Positions 21,168 through 32,422 of a stretch of DNA of 64,000 nucleotides are shown here, piece after piece. Position 1 is the stretch's first letter. The number at the start of each line of letters is the position of its first letter. The translations under genes were made by a program, and so were the position numbers. Under the pieces are notes generated by a model, which was not told the DNA's origin, did not search any database, and worked only from the letters and a program-made list of their open reading frames with translations. The DNA is from Trema orientale (Eukaryota; Streptophyta; Magnoliopsida; Rosales; Cannabaceae): positions 594,834 to 658,833 of the forward strand of contig JXTC01000117.1 in NCBI GenBank assembly GCA_002914845.1. The letters are read 5' to 3'.

Positions 21168-23683
21168 GTTTGTCTAGGAGGAAGTGATCGAGTTTGTTTG
21201 GTTGTAGAAATTCATTTAGAGTAAAGGTTTCTACTTTTTGAATAGCCACTTATTTTTCTAAAAGTAATCATAATATTAATATTTGAGTAATGTGCATAGT
21301 GATTATCTTTTCTTTTTTTTGAAAGGTTTCTTAAGGGAATTAAATTATCATTAGCCAAATTATCTATAAAAATAGTATAAGTTTCTAAATGAAAATAGAA
21401 ACATTCCTCGAATAAAAACTAATTTCACCCCAACCCTAGTAAGAGTGTGAGCTATCATATTCTTATTATGAGAAATGTGATTGCAATATACCACCTACCA
21501 CTTACAGAGAAAAAACTCCAAGCAGATCTTTAGAGCCATCAGGTAAAACTTCTTTAAGGCGTCTATTAATATACGTCACAACAGTCCCTTCTTCACGGCG
21601 TCATCAGTAATTGGTATCCTCTTTATGGCGTCTATTAATAAACGACACATAAAATCTTCTAAATCTGGCTTTTAAAAGCTTCAGATATAGAAGAGTACCA
21701 ACAAAATACGCATAAAAATAATAATAAAAAAGAATCTCTCTAAATTTGAATAAAAAAAAAATACAGATCTACAATTACACTAGTAACAGAAAAAAAAAAA
21801 ACTAAAATACAACTAAAAAAATCATAAATCTATATCTGGGTGTACTGAGAGCACCATAGATCAGGATCTAGGTGAACAAGTGTCTTTACTAAATAGAAGG
21901 ATTATTGGGAAATAAAAGTAAAAATAAAAAAGAAAATTAAATCCATACAGGGGAGAGGAAATATCCCGTTTCCTGATAGGATAAGCGCCATGCTAAGAGG
22001 GGAGAATAAGAGACGGCTTTGGAGGCTACACGAGAGAAAATTGCTGCTCTCTGCATAAAGAAGAGAGAGGAAGCGCAATATTATGACCTTCTATTGTATT
22101 TTTAACCATTTATTATCTTCATAGGATAACTTTAGGACTTTTATGCACCATGTCAGTAAAAAAAAAAGAATGAATTGTCAATAGATTAATTACATAACCA
22201 ATAATGTTCACTCCAGTGTATTAACTTAGTCTATTTGATAGTTTTTTTTTTCTGCTATTTGAATGAAAAAATCTAAGATCGATGTTTTCCTTTTTTTTCC
22301 TTTTGTTTTTTTTTTTCTTCTAGATCATTATCAATTTTTATTCTCTTTTAAAGAATGTGATGAAAAAAATGGGACAAATTATAAATCATTTATATAATTA
22401 AAACTTTCATTTAACTAAAATTTTTGGATTCCAAAACTATTTCTAAATTGATTTTGGTGAAAATTTTTGACCACATCGAAAAATTTAAAGTGAAAGAAGT
22501 GCGGTCAGAGAAGGTGTCCAGTTGTATTTGAGTTTCAATTTCTGATCGAGACTTTTCAACCGTAATTGAAATTTTTTGACAATCAATTAATCAAAAAATA
22601 GTCAAAACGGCCAGGATTGGCGGTCAAATAAGCTTGAATGCGGTCTAAAAATTTGGACCCTAGTTTAACAGAGGCGAGGTCGCCGATGGTAACAGGGTGT
22701 TGCAAGTGATGAGGTGCTGCATATAGTGGTAGTAGTAGACAGAGGCAGAGATAGGAGTGGGCAACTGGGGGTCATTGCTTTCTCTTAACTTTTAGGTTTT
22801 AAGCTTTGCCTATAAAAATTTTGAAAATTTAAGCTATGTCCCCACTCAAAAATTAAGATTTTAAATATACCCCTATTTACCCCACTTAAGTTTATAATTT
22901 TTAAGTTTTACATATAAACTTCTAGATAAGTCAAGTTACGCCCCTACTCAATAGTTGGAATTTTAGTTATGCCCTTATTTTGGTATTGCAAAAAATCTAA
23001 TTGACTATAGAATAATCACACTGATGCAGGAAGTCGTTCTATACCTTGAGTCCAATAAAAGCTGGTGTCGTTTCTACTTGTCCAAACGTCACTTAGTCCA
23101 GGGTCGTTTTATTTAGCTGTCATTTTCGTTTTTGTGCGTGTTGTTTAAACGCCAGCGTTTTGTATTGTTTTTGTGACTCTCTTGAGCCGTTAGCCTATTT
23201 TGTCGTGTTCTTGAAATCCTTGGCCATTAGAGTCAAGGTCTGAAAAGAAGAAAGGCAGTTTTGATGAATATTGATAAAAAAGTTGTTACAGAATACTGAA
23301 TTTTCTCTTCTCTTCCCTCCTTCGAGAACTCTTCCATTGACTCCATTGCATCACACACTTATTTTGATGTAAGAGTTTTTTTTTCTTTCTTTGTCACAAA
23401 AAGAAACACTATTCCATTTATAAAATTATTACGTTCTTTTTTACAAATTAATTTCAAGAACTTAATTAACCTCAATTAGAAAGAACAAATTAGGAAAAGA
23501 GTTCAAAGAAAATTTTCAATTTTTTCTTAGTATTTATGCCCCGCCAAAAAAAAATAAAAAATTTGGCTCCGCCATTGGTGGCAGAAGTAATTTGAGATTT
23601 GTTGGAGAAAAAAAATACCTGTAGGATTTGTTAGAGAATGAGGTATCCAAATAATTTTATGTGTGCGACATTGATAATATAAA
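21168..23683. other. repeat-derived intergenic DNA
   Basis: No gene. On the minus strand at about 21545-21370 a degraded frame reads NMIAHTLTRVG, reminiscent of the C-terminal RNase H motif of plant LINE polyproteins, so a LINE relic is possible. At about 21560-21660 the phrase CGTCTATTAATA recurs (as expected of CACTA or LTR debris). About 22780-23000 has loose repeats of a GCCCC(T/A)(A/T)-type motif. None can be bounded. Confidence 0.35.
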
Positions 23684-24050
23684 GGGTAAACTGCAAAAAA
23701 ATATCCTCAAGTTTGAGTGTTCTGCAATTTAAATCTTGAAGTTTAAACTCTGCAAAACAATATTCTGAGATTAAGAATTTCTAAAAATTAATAACCTAGA
23801 CTGATTTTTTGACTCATTATAGTAACGAAAAAATAATAATATTCTTCATTAAAACTGGATTTATCCTTATTATTCTCTTTAATTTTGAGGATATTATTGT
23901 TTTCTATTAGTTAAAGTTATTTAAAAAGTTAACATAGAGTATTAATTTTTAGAAAATCTTAATCTCAGAATATTATTCTACAGAGTCCAAACTTTATGAT
24001 TTAAATTACAGAAGACTCAAACCTCAGCATATATCTTTTACGATTTATCC
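23684..24050. mobile_element. foldback MITE, GGGTAAACTGC family
   Basis: A long, nearly full-length inverted repeat: each arm is over 110 bp and contains ATATTCTGAGATTAAGA and CTAAAAATTAATA. Left flank TAATATAAA (23675-23683) and right flank TAATAAAAA (24051-24059) agree at 8 of 9 bases, consistent with a 9-bp duplication. Non-coding, 367 bp. A second copy lies at 59280-59647. Confidence 0.75.
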
Positions 24051-24129
24051 TAATAAAAATTAGTTTAATAACATTTATAGAAGATTTCCTTTACTTCATC
24101 ACGGAGGTCTTTGCAGATCATGTAATGCC

Positions 24130-24490
24130 TGTTTCTATTTCATGATCGTACTACGTGTATTCCAAGTGCTTGTGCCACATGGCATTGGATGAGAAATTCC
24201 CACGTGAGATCACATGGGCCGGGAGTCGACGTGGAGACCGGTGAATAGTTCTTGCATGTCTTCACGTGCGGTAACTTTGGTCTTAGTTTTAGTCCCTTTC
24301 CAAAGTCGCAACTCACAAAGACGAGTCCAAAAATATCTAGACGAGTAGTGTAGTGTCGTGTAGTGTGTATAGGGAATGTACCAGGAAGGACGGAGGAGGC
24401 CATTGAATTGGGAGAGGAAAAAGGTTACCCTGGCATGCGGAGTAGGAGATGGTAACACCATTATGGCCGCCAAGGATCAAGGAAAGATCC
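24130..24490. promoter_or_regulatory. promoter-like island with G-boxes and evening element
   Basis: A GC-richer segment set in AT-rich repeats. It holds CACGTG at 24201-24206 and 24263-24268, the evening element AAAATATCT at 24330-24338, and further ACGTGT/ACGTGG cores. Short frames on the minus strand here show no family resemblance. It may be a conserved non-coding sequence or distal promoter of the TPR gene 3.3 kb downstream, or the promoter of an unrecognised transcript. Confidence 0.4.
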
Positions 24491-25475
24491 ACCATTTTAG
24501 TTCTTTTCTTTAGTTTTCTTTCTTATTAAACACTTCTTTTCACTTTTTGAATACAATAAGACAAAACTGGATTTAATTGCGGCTAATCTAGGACGTGGTT
24601 TTCTTTCTTTTTTTTTGGGCTGAAGAGGTTTTATTTGTTAGTTTGAATGCGATGCTGGTTTTGGATCCGCTGTTTTCTATACTAATCGATGGAAGAAAAT
24701 TTATGGAGTCTGATCTTTTCTATGGGTGATGCTAAGGACACATAACAGTATGCCATATGTGTATATAGATTTAAAAAATGATAGTGGTTAAAAAAGACGT
24801 CAAATTATAGTGTGTGTTTATATATGTCCATAAAATTGTTTGTATATTTTATTGGTTCAGTTATTTAACTATAAATAATTATATATTCTGTGTAATTTTT
24901 AAAATGATAAATCTAAAAAGAATAATTTGGTAATTTCATAGTTTAAAAAATATAGTATTAGATATTTAATTGAGAACCCAAAATTATATAAAAAAAAGAT
25001 CATTGATTTATAATATACCTATAAATTTTATTCTTGATTACAAATAAAACAAAAGTTACTAACTATTAATAAAGATAAGAGCGGCTTTATTATCATCGCT
25101 CTTTTTTCTCTCCACACTAGTACTCTTAAATAAATCACTATAAAATTTTAAAAATGTGAGAGTTTAAGAAGAAACGACATAAATTTAAAAAGGAACTGGG
25201 CCACTCAACTTTCATATATATATATATATATATATATTGAGATGAATACAACTTCAAATATTGTAATACCAATTTGAAACAAGATCTGATCTAACATTTT
25301 GACTATGACACATTATGTATGTCCTTTCCTATTTGTATAATTAGCCGCATGAAAAAAACAAAAGAAAAAAGAAAACTTCTCTTTCATCATTTCCACTGTG
25401 ATCCAATATCAGTTACGGATTTTACAAATTAATAAACACAGCCGGATAATGATAATTAATAGAAGCGCCTAATAT
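24491..25475. other. AT-rich intergenic DNA, no gene seen
   Basis: Includes an AT microsatellite (about 25214-25238). No coding region or clear repeat boundary. Confidence 0.4.
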
Positions 25476-25484
25476 TATATTATA

Positions 25485-25775
25485 GGGGCTTATAAAAATA
25501 TAACTAAAATTTGTACCTAATTTAAGTAAATATTTATTTGTCAAATGTTATAGCAGAATGTCTGGTATATATGTTTATATACCAAGTGTAAAATTTTATA
25601 TACCAAATACAAAAAATTATATACCCAGTATATTTCAGTAGAGTAATTAAAACTGGTAGATAAACATATCTATCAAGTGTAAAAATATATGTACTTGGAC
25701 ATTTAACTATAAAAATTAAAAAATGGACATCTACTTAATCAAATTTAAAATATTGGTCATCCACCTAAATTTCTC
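25485..25775. mobile_element. MULE-type MITE, TSD TATATTATA (copy A)
   Basis: Starts GGGGCTTATAAAAATATAAC and ends CTAAATTTCTC; the termini are imperfect inverted repeats of about 50 bp. The nonamer TATATTATA flanks it perfectly (25476-25484, 25776-25784). It shares its whole length with 56538-56818 and most of it with 34505-34712. Non-coding, 291 bp, with recurring (C/A)TATATACCA-type motifs inside. Confidence 0.85.
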
Positions 25776-25853
25776 TATATTATAATGACTAATGATTGGA
25801 CCAAAAATTTGTACAAAAAATTTATATCAATAATATAACATTCATTTTTATTA

Positions 25854-26393
25854 GGGCTAAATATAGTAATGATCCATGAACTATAGTCATTGTATTACTT
25901 TGCTCATTGAATTTTCAATTATATAGTAATGACTTTTGAATTATGCAATTTTTACAACAGCGACTCCTTTGTTACAAACTGTTAGTTTTTTAACAGAAAA
26001 TAGTCATGGTCAAAGTATCTAATTGGGCATTATTTATTTCTATGAATCAGAATTTCATTTTAAGCCATAATTATTATATTGTGCCCATTGTACATGATCC
26101 ATTTCTGTTAAAAATTTAACAGTTTGTGTAAAAAAAAGTTATTGCTGTAATAATTGTATAAGTCTTGATAGTCTACTGTGTAAGTTAAAAATTCAAAATC
26201 TCATTCTTGACCACAGTTACCAAACCATGTGCTCTGTAATGACTTATTTTTACTAAATATTTAACAGTTTATAACAAAAGGACTATTGTTGCAACAATTA
26301 AATAATTCAAAGACTATTACTATTTAAGTTGAAAATTTAGGAAATAAAATGATACAATAGGTATAATTCATAAGCTATTAATATTATTAACCC
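25854..26393. mobile_element. MULE-type MITE, TSD TTTTTATTA
   Basis: A 540-bp foldback with arms over 140 bp: the left arm starts GGGCTAAATATAGTAATGA and the right arm, reverse complemented, starts GGGTTAATAATATTAATAGC; both contain a TATAAACTGTTA/ACAAACTGTTA motif. TTTTTATTA is duplicated perfectly at 25845-25853 and 26394-26402. Non-coding. Confidence 0.85.
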
Positions 26394-26533
26394 TTTTTAT
26401 TACTATCTTAATTTAAAATGAGAGCACAATAATTAAAATTTAGTATTTAAAATGGATGCCACATCATGTAGCATAGGATTTTTGGTGTGAGTTTTTGATC
26501 CCTCTAATATTACTTTTTATTATTATTCAACAG

Positions 26534-27187
26534 GATGATAACATTAAAATGCCCTGACTTTTAACTTTTCTACAAAAAATAAAAACTCTGACTTTTGAAT
26601 ATCTGCAAAATAATACTCATACTTTTAAATTTTCACAAAATAATACCCTAATTTTTGAAATTTTACAAAATAATATACTCACTTTTAAATTCTATAATTA
26701 AAATTTATTAAACGATAATAAAATTTTTGAAAAATATTTGTAGTTAGCTTATTTCACATTTCATTTAAAAAAAAAAAGTAAAAAAAGTAGAAGGAGAGGT
26801 AAAAATAATTAATTGTAAAAAAAAAAGAAAAAGAAACATGCGAGTAAAAAACAAATTGTGTTCTTTTAGTAATTAACCAAAAAAAATAGTTATAAAATAA
26901 TTTCTGATAATATACTAATATTTAAACATTTTTTAATAAGTTTATAAGAGCTATTTGTAAGTTAATAAGAGTTAATAAGAGTTAATATAAGTATACAAAG
27001 AAAATAAAAACTAAGGGTATTAATTTGCATAATTCAAAAAAGAGGGTAATAATACGCAAAAATCATAAATATGAATGTATTAATATGTATAATTTCAAAA
27101 ATGAGATTATTAATTTACAGAAATTTAAAAAATAAGATATTTTTTTATAAAAAAGTTGAAAATAAGGATATTTTTACATGATAAACC
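26534..27187. mobile_element. foldback MITE flanked by ATTATTCAACAG
   Basis: The termini form imperfect inverted repeats (GATGATAACATTAAAATG at left; reverse complement of right GGTTTATCATGTAAAAATA). The 12-mer ATTATTCAACAG is repeated exactly at 26522-26533 and 27188-27199; since one end base is ambiguous, the true duplication could be 9 to 12 bp. Both arms contain several tandem units of about 30 bp of a CAAAATAATAC/TTTTAAATT type. Non-coding, about 650 bp. Confidence 0.75.
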
Positions 27188-27405
27188 ATTATTCAACAGA
27201 AGAGAAAGTACTTAATTACAAATGCTTTCTTAAAAAAAGGAAGAAAAAATATCTAATCACAAGAATCTGCGAGTACAGAGGGAGTCAGAATTCGTAATGA
27301 TAAGCTTAAAAAGGACATTACACAGTACAACCTATTAAAATACCCGCTGATTTATTACACAGTACAACCTAATAAAATAACCGCTGATTTAGTTACACTC
27401 TCCTC

Positions 27406-27548
27406 CACGTGGCACCTTCTGCTCATCCCATCACGCTCTTCACGTGACGCGTGGAAACCGCAAAAAAGGGAAAAAAATTGCTTGTAATCGCCTCCTCCTC
27501 CGGAGTTGCCTTCTTCGCAGCATCGCCTCACGTGCACCCTAACACGTG
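27406..27548 (+). promoter_or_regulatory. G-box cluster in the TPR gene promoter
   Basis: Four perfect CACGTG palindromes at 27406, 27441, 27529 and 27543 lie within 143 bp, 170-310 bp upstream of the ATG at 27717. A TATA-like TATATATT sits at 27610-27617. In plants CACGTG is bound by bZIP (ABF/HY5) and bHLH (PIF/MYC) factors, so control by light, ABA or the clock is a reasonable inference. Confidence 0.7.
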
Positions 27549-27716
27549 TCAGCCATCTGCCGCCCTCTAAGGTCAACCAGGTCAGCGCATCTGACGGTTC
27601 ACAATCATCTATATATTTTGACCCTTCGCTACTTAAAGTCGACCCTCATTGATTCAAAGACTGAAGCTGCTTCTCCTTCTTCTCAATCGCAAGACGAAAT
27701 TAGATCTTTCCAAACT

Positions 27717-28773
27717 ATGAAAGCCGTACTGATCCGAACCGGTTCGGTTCCGGTTCAGGCCCAGTCGCCACACGTGTCCGGTTCGCCGAGAGTCTGCCTC
27801 TCCCGGAGCGATTCACTATCCGGCGTCGTCTTCTCCGGCGAGAAGGCCGCCGTCAGTTCTCCCAAACTCTCCTTACATTTCGAGATCAACCGGCGCCCGA
27901 AAGACAGGGCCGTAATTCGTCGGGCTCTGTCGGAGACCGACATGATCGGATCGGAGACCGAGTCTGCCGCCGGATCCCGGTCCTTTCCGGCGAGGATACC
28001 GGAGGAGGAAGAATCAGCTCCGCTGAGTAGAACTGCGAGTTTCTCCGGAATACCGTTGGAGGAAATCGGGATCTCAGGCGGCGGATCCGGCAGGGGAAGC
28101 AGGTCCGGCGGCGGCGGCGACTTCGGATTCGGCACTTATGGCGGCGGATTCGGCGATCGGAGCAAGCTCGGGGAGTATTACCAGGAGATGTTGAAGGCAA
28201 ACCCTAGCGATTCGCTTCTGCTCAGAAATTACGGAAAGTACTTACACGTGGTACTAATTGACGCTAATGATCAATTAATTTCGATCTTTTGATTAATTAG
28301 GACTTAATAGTTTTTGATTAATAAATTTAGATCTAGATTTGGATTTTGATTTAAATTGGATTTTGATGATCAATTAAGGTGGAGAAGGATTTGGTGAGGG
28401 CAGAGGAGTATTATGCGAGAGCCATACTGGCGAATCCAGGAGATGGGGAATTGCTTTCGCTGTACGGAAAGCTGATATGGGAGACCCAGAGAGATGAGGA
28501 TCGAGCCAAGTCTTACTTTGATCAAGCCCTTACTGCCTCCCCTGATGACTGGTACTTACTTTGATTAATATTCCGAATCGAACGGTCAATATTGATTTCC
28601 GAATAATTATTTATATACGACTGATTTATTGATATAACTTATGCAGCACCGTGTTGGGTTCGTTTGCTCATTTCATGTGGGAAGCAGAGGAAGACGACGA
28701 AGAAGAAATGAAGAGCAAGACAGAGAATATGTCGTCGCGCGCCCCTGCTCCTGCTCTCGTGCCTGCGTTTTAA
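27717..28773 (+). CDS. TPR-like superfamily protein
   Basis: Three exons: 27717-28250, 28379-28551 and 28647-28773, with GT-AG introns of 128 and 95 bp. Joined they give 834 nt, 277 residues, in frame to a TAA. The N-terminal half (1-150) is low-complexity, with Ser- and Arg-rich stretches, a RRALSETDM motif (about 69-77) and a Gly-rich segment (120-145). Residues 151-256 form tetratricopeptide-like helices (LGEYYQEML, AEEYYARAILANPGDGELL, DRAKSYFDQALTASPDD, VLGSFAHFMWEAEED), followed by an acidic, then Ala/Pro-rich tail. The SETD motif plus these repeats match a plant family annotated only as TPR-like; its partners are unknown to me. The ATG at 27717 is the first in this frame near the motif-bearing region; the open frame extends upstream through the promoter without support. 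Many G-boxes upstream suggest environmental regulation. Confidence 0.88.
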
Positions 28774-31749
28774 TTAGCCCACAGGGTTTTCCGAGTTTGG
28801 TGTGTGTATATATATATATATATATATGTGCGCTAATTAAGGGTACGACGTCGTATGTTTGTACGGTACGTAGAGCTGGGGTGACCGGTGAGAAAGATCA
28901 CCACCTGCCTGTTAAGAAGAGTAATAATGACGGCGCTTATTACCAACCTTAGCTTAATAAAATGCTGCAAGCGGTCAGGCACGTACGTACTTACCAGGAC
29001 CAAAATGAAGACGAGAGGGTGTATTTTTATTTGCTATTTTCTTTTGTAAATTTGTTATATTAATGTTTATATATATGGTCATCAACTCTAATCTTAACCT
29101 TTTAACTTGTTTATGTCAATGTTTTGATCTTTCTGTATTTAATGATCCGTGCATCATTCTTTTTCTCCATTACTACGTACGGTACGCAAATTTGATATGA
29201 ATAAAAATAAATTAAGTGAAAATTGGATAATTTAGAGACATTTACTTTCGATGTAGTGTCTTATTTGTATTCTAGTACGTACTGCAAAATTTCTCTCTTA
29301 TTTATTCATTTATTTTTGAGATCACTGTATCAAAATTTCTGTTCAGTAATTACAACTCGGTTAGAAAAACTAGAAATAATAGTGTATAGTTGGGAGTGAG
29401 CATACGTGGTTGGGTGGGATTGAATACATTCAGCAATAATCAATATGATTATATAATATAAATTGTGCGGTTAGAGATCGGTACTATCGGTTTGGATTAA
29501 TAGCATGATAGGTAGTTTGTAACTTTGTATCCAATAAATAAATCTATTAGTCTGTGATTATTAGAACTTTAGGCTGATTGCCAGGTTCAACTTACGATTT
29601 AAATAAATTCAAAACACACAGAAATTGATAGGAACTATACAAGTTTTAGTAACAAACCAATCATATAATTTACTAGTTTCACTTGGAACAATTTCCGGCA
29701 GGTTAAGGATAAATATTCTGAAGACCAATGAGAAATAATTTATTTCTGCCTTAGTGAATTTACACGGTTCAACAATATTTTGAATTAGTATACATAATAT
29801 TAGATTTGAAAATTTTGGGTGATTTGACTTTTTTCATTCAAGAATATATAATTGACCCAATCCAATTGATTTTGTTTCCCCATTTTTCCGTCCAATCTAG
29901 TTCGTCAGTGTTAAATGAATTAGATTGAATTGAATGGATCAATCATTCAGTTTGGTTAAAATGTATTGTTTATACCTATTTAAAGTGGTCAATGCTGATC
30001 AGTAGAAAATATGTTTTTTCTTTTTGCTTGAAAGTGGACAACTCTTTCAAAAAAAAAAAAAACGAAAAAGAAAAAAAAGAAAGTAGACAATATGAGTTGT
30101 TTGAATATTCTTAATGGCCAAATGGCGGAGATTTTATTGATTTTTTTTTGTTTTAATTTCATTTTCTTGCTTGAATTAATTAAGGAGCTCATTTGTAATT
30201 ATTTTTGATCCATATCATTTTGATTTTACAGAAATCAAGGATGTTGAGTAATTTTCTCTTACTTTTATCTTTTCGTCTTCAAAATGGTACCGAAGAAGAC
30301 AATCACTATCTATGGAGATATATATGAATCTATTGCCGTGTAGACCCAACTTTTAGAGACTGATATTTTTTGATACTTTCAAGACAAATCACAAACGTGA
30401 CCATACCAACTTTTAGATTTATTCCTTTGTTAACAATACTCAAGAGCCTAAAAGTTACTTTTCAAAGGTATATAAATTTGAGAAATTTAGATACAATTAT
30501 TTACACATGAATTCTTTTACACGTATTATTAACTTTGAGACGGTGGCCTTCACGATTTATTCTCCTTTATTTATTAATCTTTTTTTTTCAGAAAAAGATT
30601 GCAATTTTTTTTTCCTTTAGTACTTCCCAAAATGAGGAATATGGTTGGTTTAATAGTTAAGTTAAAATCAAATATACAACTCTAGATACAAATTATAAGA
30701 GAAATAAATAGTCATATCTATATATCTATATTCCTCAAATTTTTTAGAGTTTTCTACTTAATTGATTGTTAAATAAAAATGTCAGAAAATAAATAACAAT
30801 AAAAAAAATTTACACGTAACAAAATTGAATATGACCAGCATTAAAATTTGAGTAGGAAAATTTCAAATTCAAACACATTGAGTGAATACACACAAAAAAA
30901 AAAAAAAAACCTACAAAAGCCAGAGAATCCAGAAAAAAAAAAATCTTAAAACTAGAGAACAAAGATTTTAAACACAAATATTTTATCTTTAAAGAGATTA
31001 CAGTAAATACAGTTTTATTATCATTATTTATATTTAAATTAGAAATGAGGAGCTTTCAACTTTCAATCTCAATATTTGAGTTATCAATCATGCTATGCCT
31101 GCAACCTTACAATCTTAAAAATTTTCTAATCTTTTATTTCAATCCATGAGTTCTCTCTGTTTATTTCTTCATTTGTTTCGGATATTTTTCTTTATCTTCA
31201 AATTGTTCCTGAAGTAGTATATTGGGTTTTGCTCCACATATTTATCTTCAAGAGAATAATAACGACAACCACTTTTTCCCTTAAATTTGATTCAACCTTT
31301 TAGAAGCCTCTTATTCACATTTTATCCAAACAAAGGGAATTTCTAACAAATAGATGAGTACAATTTGAATTTTGAATTTATGCACATTTTGTGCTTCCAA
31401 GTTCTACCTATGATACTTGTGTCATATTTTTAGTTATTATTTGTGCAATAAGTTCCACCTATCACTTATTTCAGTTATGGTATTTGTGCAAATTAATTAT
31501 TTCTTTTTCAAATTTTGTTATCTTAATTAGTTAAAAAAATAAAAATCCTTATTATAAATCTATAAATAATCACTCTATAGTTAATACCTTTTATGAATTG
31601 AGAACTTACTATGTTATAAATTAGACTCCTTTTTCATATATACTTGCCATAGAAATTCAAAAAATTTACATCATATAAATGGCACGTTCATTAACAAAGT
31701 AAGTGCATTGCAAGTGCAACTTTTTACTAATATATATATATATATATAT
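28774..31749. other. 3' flank of the TPR gene and AT-rich DNA
   Basis: The first about 300 bp are probably 3' UTR and include a TA microsatellite (about 28806-28827) and repeated ACGTAC motifs. The rest is AT-rich with homopolymers and no supported gene. A block at about 29385-29960 with GGTTTGG/TGGGTTGG phrases resembles MITE debris but has no clear ends. Confidence 0.4.
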
Positions 31750-32422
31750 ATGGGTGAGTTTTCAATGGGTATTTTTGTTTTTGCTCCATAGATGGGTAAG
31801 TTTGACTAATTTGGAAACAAACCTACAATAATAAGTCATCTTATTCAATATATTAATTTCTATTTTTTTTATTTGTTTCTTTTTTGAAAATTTAATTTGA
31901 AGTTTAATTTTTTAATTACCTTTAATTTAAAACTATATGTACTATTGCATCTTCAATATTTAATAAAATTTTTTATCGATAAAATCCAAAGTAGCATAAT
32001 TTTCATAATATGAATAAGTTATTTTCTTATATAACAAAAAATGAATAAAACAACTACATTGAAAGAAAATTTGTTTTAAAAAAAATATGCGTCAAACAGC
32101 TTAAAATTTGTGCATCTTTTGTTATTGTTGTTTTTTTTTTTCCAATAAATAAGATAGTTGAGAGTAATTTAGGATTATTAAGTATTTTGCACTAGTTTTA
32201 TTTCTTATAAAATAAAATAAAATAAAAAAAATTAACCAACTCATCAGGTTACCCATCTTTTTTATTTTAAGTAACTTTCTATATTTATACATTTATTAAT
32301 TATAATAATATTTTTAATAAATCTACTAATATTATTATAGCCATTAGATTACAATCTAATGGCCCAAATTAAAGTACCCATCCATGGAGTAAAAACAAAA
32401 ATCTCCATTGAAACATCACCCA
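31750..32422. mobile_element. foldback element in a TA microsatellite
   Basis: The left end reads ATATATGGGTGAGTTTTCAA and the reverse complement of the right end ATATATGGGTGATGTTTCAA; similarity continues about 55 bp through ATTTTTGTTTTT and CTCCAT(A/G)GATGGGTA. Both sides are TA repeats, so a TA target duplication or insertion in a TA microsatellite cannot be told apart. Non-coding, about 670 bp. Confidence 0.65.

Noticed and set aside
27755-28200. Long open frames on the minus strand opposite the TPR gene
   Set aside because: They are Pro/Arg-rich shadows of the GC-rich, Gly-rich exon 1 and show no family motifs.
28641-28952. Open frame over the last TPR exon and its 3' UTR
   Set aside because: It is in another frame from the exon; the correct frame continues the TPR protein and stops at 28773.
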